DNA of 64,000 nt from Gentiana macrophylla. Its lineage: Eukaryota > Streptophyta > Magnoliopsida > Gentianales > Gentianaceae. The stretch covers positions 67,185,383 to 67,249,382 of the forward strand of contig CM047805.1 in NCBI GenBank assembly GCA_026214975.1. The letters are read 5' to 3'. Shown here piece by piece: positions 58,641 to 64,000 of the stretch. The notes beneath the pieces are model-generated. The model did not search any database, was not told the DNA's origin, and was given only the letters and a program-made list of their open reading frames with translations. Position 1 is the stretch's first letter. Every line of letters starts with the position of its first letter. The position numbers and the translations under genes were made by a program.

Positions 58641-59356
58641 CACATCAACTTCGAGAGTCGAGGGAATGCATTCATTGTTTAAAAATTGTCTAAAAACCGG
58701 GCTTGAGGACTTGGTTGCAGAGTGGGAAGCCGGCATTTTTGATTTATCAAGAGATAAAATACATCAAAAATCCTTTGAGCAATCTCTTTTCATGGAGCCT
58801 AAAAATTTCAAGAATGAGCCGTTGTTTAAAGAGCTTAAATATCATGAATCTATATACACATTGGGCTTGTTGTATGATGAGTTGGAAAAACCGCTGATAA
58901 CATGCCTTGAATAAAGAATGTGGATGTACTATTCAAAAGACACATGGATTTTTGTGTATACATGAGATGTCAAGGTTTACTTAGAATCCCGGTTGCATCC
59001 CTCTATCATTGGTTGATGTTCATTTGAAGACCCTAGAAATGAAAGGTCCACCTCCAAAAGAGTCGGATTTAAACTACGTGACACTTTTTCATGCTTTAAA
59101 AGAAAAACTGAAGATGGCATACGTGTGGGAGAGACAAAGGTTGATAATAAAGATACGAGACTTTTGTCAACCGATTAATACGGTGTTGCAAGAGTCAAAA
59201 ACAAAAACGATGGGTCGTGGCCGGCCTAAGGGATCCAGAAACAATAGGAATTTAGTGGAGGATGACTCAACAAAAAGGGATATGAGTATGTTTAAACGAG
59301 TTGAACAAAAATTATCGAGTGTGAAAGACATCATAGCTTCCAAAGAAAAAAATTAA
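58641..59356 (+). pseudogene. MULE transposase, 3' half with SWIM zinc finger
   Basis: The frame 58615-58914 gives STSRVEGMHSLFKNCLK, the block following the catalytic core. About 58915-58980 encodes ECGCTIQKTHGFLCIHEM, a CxC...CxH SWIM zinc finger. 59009-59356 (115 aa) encodes the C-terminal tail with MGRGRPKGSRNN, an AT-hook-like GRP motif, followed by STKRD, typical of FAR1-related proteins. A stop lies at 59356. The order FAR1, MULE, SWIM, tail matches full-length FAR1-related transposases. Confidence 0.85.
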
Positions 59357-60161
59357 AAACATTGTCAAGCTACTCAAGCCCCAGCTACACCTTCATCTCA
59401 ATGTGTTTCTTCTAGGAAAAGGAAAATCCCTGTGTACTGGCGCCATCCAAACGTTCATGTTCTGGTAGAATACCAAAGCTTCCTTTCCAAGAATCAGCTA
59501 CATTTTCTTCATGTGGATACATAAGGAGGTATCTTAAGTATTTTCCAAAAAATGTTCATGAGCACATATCCTCTTTGGTTAATGTAATTCTGGAAGGAAA
59601 TTGCGGCTTCAGATTCATAGCACACGAAATAGGGCTTGATGATAGTGATTGGCCAAAGGTGAGAGAAGCGGTGCAACATGACATGATGGCAAACAAGGAT
59701 CATTATATGACCTTATTTGGTGGACAAGAATGGGTCTACAACAAATTCATGTCATCGGTTGATCATGAATAAGGAGTGTGCGGAATGGACAAGTATTTTG
59801 ACAGTTTCCTTGGATGGGCTGTGTGCAACATATGTGGTGTTTCCGTAAGCATATTGTCTACAGGCACGGAAATCAAACGCCTTCCAACAAAGAAAAACCT
59901 TGAATTTGGCCACCTAACCATATATGGATGGGTTTTTGCAATGGTAACCATTTTGTTCATTTGATTATGAAAGATAGTTGTCCAATGTCTAAGGTGAATG
60001 TGGTTTGGAGTACCGGTCGGACTTTGGAAGCAAATCAATGGCATGAGAAATTACGGCATGGGCTCGGTTTATGGCTTGATATTGTCAAAGATCCATGGAT
60101 TTGGGATCATATTGATCCTGGAATCAACGAGTGCCAAAGTGTGAAGTATTTTTTTACCTAA
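59357..60161 (+). pseudogene. OTU-type cysteine protease next to the MULE transposase
   Basis: OTU proteases remove ubiquitin-like modifiers. 59575-59772 reads VNVILEGNCGFRFIAHEIGL, where GNCGFR carries the catalytic Cys, then DWPKVREAVQ. 59776-59964 continues with MDKYFDSFLGWAVCN and GVSVSILS, and 59928-60161 holds GFCNGNHFVHLIMKDSCPM with the catalytic His (NGNHFV), ending in QSVKYFFT. Frames are offset by one or two indels and a stop after VDHE. A Ser/Pro-rich linker (59357-59570) joins it to the transposase tail without a clear new promoter, so it may be a fusion or a separate gene. OTU domains in MULEs are, to my recollection, known but not common. Confidence 0.8.
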
Positions 60162-60410
60162 GTATGAAGTTTGTTTGTAAATTCCAATGTTGTATTTCTA
60201 ATCATTTTGTGGATGCATAATGATCTCGATTTGTAATACTTTAAGATCATAATTTTGACCTACTTTGATGAATTATGACCATTTTTTGGTGTATACTACT
60301 AATATTGATATTTTTATACTTATTTATGTGATCATTGGTGTAATTATGCACGGTAATGTCATTGCTTGTGGTGTAATTTTTGTTTCATAAACGGAAACAA
60401 TTTTGGTTTT
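60162..60410. other. 3' noncoding of OTU gene
   Basis: AT-rich, with TGGTGTA motifs at about 60288, 60337 and 60369. No reading frame. Confidence 0.4.
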
Positions 60411-61095
60411 GTTCCTCCAAACGCCTTTATAATCGACATTCGTAGTAGCTCATGAACGCCCCTACGGATGACGGTTTGAAGATCGTAAGCAATAACATTC
60501 TCGTCACTTTCTTGCAAAGAGAAACGCTCCCATACCGACGCTCATAGTATTTACAGAACGCCAATGCTATTGACGTTATGAATATCAAGAACCATTTTGT
60601 TATCAAAACTTCACACACTTACGCTCATTATACTTTATGAACAACAATTGTGATGACATTCTTCCAATGCCCCCCACACTGAAGTTCTTAGTACACTCGC
60701 AACGCTAGTCATGGTAAAGTTTTCAAAGAATGTAGCAATACACTCGCACTTTTCGCCACTCGTAACACCTTCCAAATTGACATTCATAAGGTCCAGAACG
60801 GAAACAATGGTGACGCTGAGATCGGGCTTGTATACCCATTCTCGTTATTGGAAACGCCACCCATCGATGTTCTTAGTACACCAAAAACATTCCTGACGGT
60901 GACATTTTGAAGGTCAATAGCAAAACCATTTTGTTCCTCAAAACGCCATCCTCACTGACATTCATTCACCCTAATAACATCAAAGTTGCTGAAGTTTTGA
61001 AGAACATAATCAATACTATTCTGTTCTTCAGAACCTCTTACTGACGCTCATATCATGCATGGAACGTCAATGGTGTTGATGTTTTTTTAGGAAAA
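60411..61095. repeat. Degenerate ~95 bp tandem repeats, right flank of MULE gene
   Basis: About seven imperfect units each contain a GA(A)ACGCC-like start, a GACGTTCATAGTA-like core and an AACGTCAATGGTGTTGACGTT-like block. Cores begin near 60435, 60537 and 60619, then recur to 61090. They resemble the left-flank units at 55008-55200 in the same orientation. Confidence 0.6.
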
Positions 61096-61383
61096 CCAAC
61101 AAATAGTGCAACAAAACTCCAAACATCCAAATCCAAATGCATATACAACCTGAAAACAAATCAAACACACATTCACATCCAAATCAAACTAAAATTCAAA
61201 TCCAAATCATACTTTAATCCAAATACACATCAAAGCAATAAAAAGAGGGTATGAAAGTACAAACCCTTACTACAAACTCCAATCCAAATCCGAACACCAA
61301 ACACCAGATCAAAGTACATGAAATACGTAAATGAAACACCAAATCCGAACACCAATCACCTAATGAAGTATGGAAATGAAAAG
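61096..61383. repeat. CCAAAT-rich low-complexity stretch
   Basis: Frequent ATCCAAAT and CACCAAAT words; no gene. It may be the right end of the MULE-associated region. Confidence 0.4.
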
Positions 61384-61979
61384 TGTAAGGTCCTCATAGA
61401 CTAGAAGTTTTGATGATACCCAAATAGTTGCTTTGAAAACCAAGAATTAGTTTGCTTAGTAGTATGATATGCTAATTGGATTGGATTATTCAGTAATTTT
61501 CCTATGTATTCATAGTCTAAGATAGTATAGCTTGAATACTTGAAGACTTGAAGACAAGAAGACCGCACATCTAGAATACTGCACTCTTGTCCTATCAAGG
61601 CCACTCAAGATAAACTAGTAGAGGCAAAGGCACTGTAAAGCAAAGCAAAGAGTGCATTTAGTAGAAGTATTGAAGGCCAGATAAGCTAAGCATCCAGACG
61701 AAAGCAAAGGATCGATCATAGACTACCAAATGATCTCAAGTGACTAAAAGAAAATGAAGTGATAAGTTAAATGGTGTGTAGCCATCCATACGATCAACAC
61801 TTGATGTAACGGCTACAAACTCATACAAGTGGAGAAATAGAATATGATGCTATAAAATTATCTTCTAGAAGCCATCAAGTACAAAGGCTCCAACGGTTGA
61901 AAAGCTAAACGGAACAATTTTCAAAGTATTAAGGGACAACTCAGCAATCAATCAAAGCCACACATTCTTCAACGGTACA
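61384..61979 (+). repeat. 5' part of another copia LTR, interrupted by Copia-3
   Basis: TGTAAGGTCCTCATAG..GTTTTGATGATACCC resembles the SIRE-like LTR starts at 56939 and 61980. The sequence is cut at 61979 by the Copia-3 LTR. Confidence 0.55.
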
Positions 61980-63362
61980 TGTTAGGAACATTTTATTATG
62001 TTTTGATGATGGCCAGACTAGCTATTATAGAAAGCCTGAAATAAGTTAGAATTATCTCAGATAAGTCTTTACTTAGAGTCCGACATGTTGTATAAGTTGA
62101 GTCGCACAAGTATTGTACTAGTTGGTAGGATGGCAAAGTAAAACAGATATCCGAAAGAGTGAAGACAGCCAAGTACCAGCAGAGAAGCATGGAGACATTA
62201 TGGTCTGACTTATAACCAAGGAAGTTTGTGATGACCTTGGATAAGTCTAAGTTATAATTCAAATGGTGAAATACATTGTCAAATATGGTGTACACTGATC
62301 TCACCCAAATCAAGGATTAGTGAAGTACAAGAAGTACCTAAAAGATCAAAGAAAATAACAAAGCAGTAAACCGGCAGAGTGAATCGACTATCGGCCGAGT
62401 AAAGACAAAGCAGTTGAAGGAAGATCTAAACAAAGAAAGTCGTAAGGATCACTTAACTGCTCAGTGGAACGGCCAAGTAAACTTTACTCGTTCATATTTC
62501 AAATGATGAAGATCAAGCATTAAATGCACAATCAATTGAGGATCAATCAAGGACAAATTTTCTGATAAATGTTTGAAGAAAAATCCGATCACTAAAATCA
62601 TGGAGAATACAATTAATGGGGAATCAAGAATTAAATCAAGGATTATTCTCCACATTAAATAGCCAAAGGACAAATCAAGGATTATCAAGGCTTTAAATAA
62701 AATGCATTGATGTAAGAGAAAACAACAATTGAAAATCGATAAGAAACAAGCGTAAACTCACAAAGTGCAAAGCCTTCTATCTATACTTAAAGGGAACATC
62801 TAGAGATCAACTCAGCAATCAGAACTTCAATTCCATATCAAGCTCTGAGATTGTTCAACAAATCTGTGAATTCAATTCACATCAACTGAGGCAATTGAAT
62901 CAGAGGAATCTAAGAATGAGTTTCAACCTTTGTGATAGCCGATGAATGATTTGTTCTCAGGAGAGTAGTGATAGATCGAATCACCAAGCTTTTGAAGCCG
63001 TGGAGTGATAGTCTTGCAGATTGTGAAGCTTGTGTATCCAAGGACAATCGTGCTATTGTATCTCGTTAAAACAATAGTGAATTTCTCCAATCATCACAGA
63101 GAAGAGTGGATTAAGGGATTACACCACCCTGAACCACTATAAACCTTTGTGTCTATTTACTTTCAGCAATTTACTTTACAACACTTTATTTCATTGCATA
63201 CTCTATACCTGTGATTGAATAATCTACTTTGAACCAACATTTAAAGAAGGGACTTATCCGCTTCCCAAAAGCTTTTAAATATAAGAAAAGTTTTTGAAAC
63301 TCCACTATAGTCATTCACCCTCCCCCCCTTCTGACTATAGTTTTACCTTCCTGGGACCAACA
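61980..63362 (+). repeat. 5' LTR of Copia-3 (1383 bp)
   Basis: It begins TGTTAGGAACATTTT and ends CTGGGACCAACA, the same ends as the Copia-2 LTRs in reverse complement. The body is clearly more diverged from Copia-2 than the Copia-2 LTRs are from each other. Confidence 0.88.
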
Positions 63363-63380
63363 ATTGGTATCGAGCAAAGT
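63363..63380 (+). other. Primer binding site of Copia-3 (iMet type)
   Basis: ATTGGTATCGAGCAAAG follows the LTR, close to TGGTATCAGAGC, with the CAG position altered. Confidence 0.85.
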
Positions 63381-63489
63381 TGTTCCTAGTATCGGAACCT
63401 GTTCGATCTAATTTTCGTAACAAGGTGATCACATATTTTCAAAGTAGTTTTCAAATTTGTGCTTTCTACATATATCTCTTATTTGTACT

Positions 63490-64000
63490 TATGGATTCCT
63501 AAAATTTCATGTCAAAGGTACCTGTATTTAATGTTAATAATTTTGATGAATATCAAATAAGGATGTTGTCTCATCTTGCAGAAACTCATGAGGAGATGCT
63601 GGATGTAATCAATGATGGCCCAATCAAGATCACAACTGTGATAACCACATGAGCAGATCAAGGAAAAGAAATAGATAAACTCAAGAAAGATTGGACCAAG
63701 GATGACATGAGAAGAGCAAATCTCGACTTTGTTGCAAAAGATATGATCTTGAAGACTCTGGACAGTAATATGTTCATGAGGATCAAAGATTGTAAAACAG
63801 AAAAAGAGATGGGGGACAAATTAGCATTGATTAATGAAGGATCAGAAGCACTTAAAGAAAACAAATTATATGTTGCAAAACAGAAATTTGAGAACTTCAA
63901 AATGAAGACTGGTGAATCCATTGATCAAATGGATAATAGATTTTCAAGCATCATCAGTGAACTGCAGCAGCTTGGACATACATATCCACAGAAGGAAGTC
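63490..64000 (+). pseudogene. gag of Copia-3 (partial)
   Basis: The ATG near 63491 opens MD, then shifts; from about 63510 the frame reads SKVPVFNVNNFDEYQIRMLS, HEEMLDVINDGPIKITTV, WTKDDMRRANLDFVAKDMIL and ENKLYVAKQKFENFKMKTGE, ending at the window edge in LQQLGHTYPQ. It is the N-terminal gag of the SIRE-like group and matches Copia-2 gag closely. One stop (TGA, about 63651) occurs after VITT. The rest of the element lies outside. Confidence 0.85.

Larger units (their letters stand above)
61980..64000 (+). mobile_element. Copia-3: 5' part of a SIRE-like copia, cut by window end
   Basis: It has a 5' LTR (61980-63362), an iMet PBS and gag in plus orientation. The gag is closely similar to that of Copia-2. 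The presumed target duplication on the left is GTACA (61975-61979); the other copy is outside the window. Confidence 0.85.

Noticed and set aside
60411..61095. CRISPR-like spaced repeats
   Set aside because: Units are degenerate along their whole length, with no constant repeat and unique spacer pattern, and the context is a plant genome.

Overview
The window looks like repeat-dense chromatin from a plant, probably a eudicot. Nearly every recognisable feature is a transposable element, and I found no intact host gene, tRNA, rRNA or CRISPR array. The plant assignment rests on Athila-type Ty3/gypsy motifs with a PBS matching tRNA-Asp, SIRE-type Ty1/copia elements with a PBS matching initiator tRNA-Met, and a FAR1/MULE-type transposase carrying an OTU protease. 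Lineage names come from recognised motifs, not from a database search.

Region 1-29208 (minus strand): three near-identical internal regions of one Athila-like element, separated by single LTRs (internal A, LTR, internal B, LTR, internal C, LTR). Each encodes gag, aspartic protease (PR) and, for B and C, reverse transcriptase (RT), RNase H (RH) and integrase (IN), followed by about 2 kb of 3' noncoding sequence. The array ends at 29208 inside the RNase H of a plus-strand copia element.

Region 29209-33122 (plus): the 3' part of that copia element (Copia-1), meaning RNase H, a spacer with its own promoter-like sequence, and a long acidic accessory ORF. Region 33123-44180 (minus): a complete SIRE-like copia (Copia-2) with two 1.4 kb LTRs, PPT, PBS, gag, pol and a downstream accessory ORF. 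It sits in the Copia-1 accessory ORF, but its two flanks do not match.

Region 44181-52670 (minus): decayed, internally deleted Athila-like elements. One keeps PBS, PR and an accessory ORF. A second shows a degenerate PBS and an LTR. Region 52760-54208: two small putative copia LTRs. Region 54960-61383 (plus): a MULE/FAR1-like gene with FAR1 zinc domain, MULE core, SWIM finger and OTU protease. A solo copia LTR with a perfect CACAT target duplication splits it, and degenerate ~95 bp repeats flank it. Region 61384-64000: an LTR fragment interrupted by a third SIRE-like element (Copia-3: LTR, PBS, gag) that runs off the window.

Two observations stand out. First, differences between the near-identical gypsy copies fall mostly on CAG/CTG trinucleotides, as small indels and A/G changes. 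This looks more like consensus basecalling error at CHG-methylated sites than evolution, so many apparent frameshifts here may be artefacts. Second, three accessory ORFs in elements of two superfamilies are each preceded by a CCACGTGT G-box and a TATA box, suggesting an internal promoter for a shared accessory gene.
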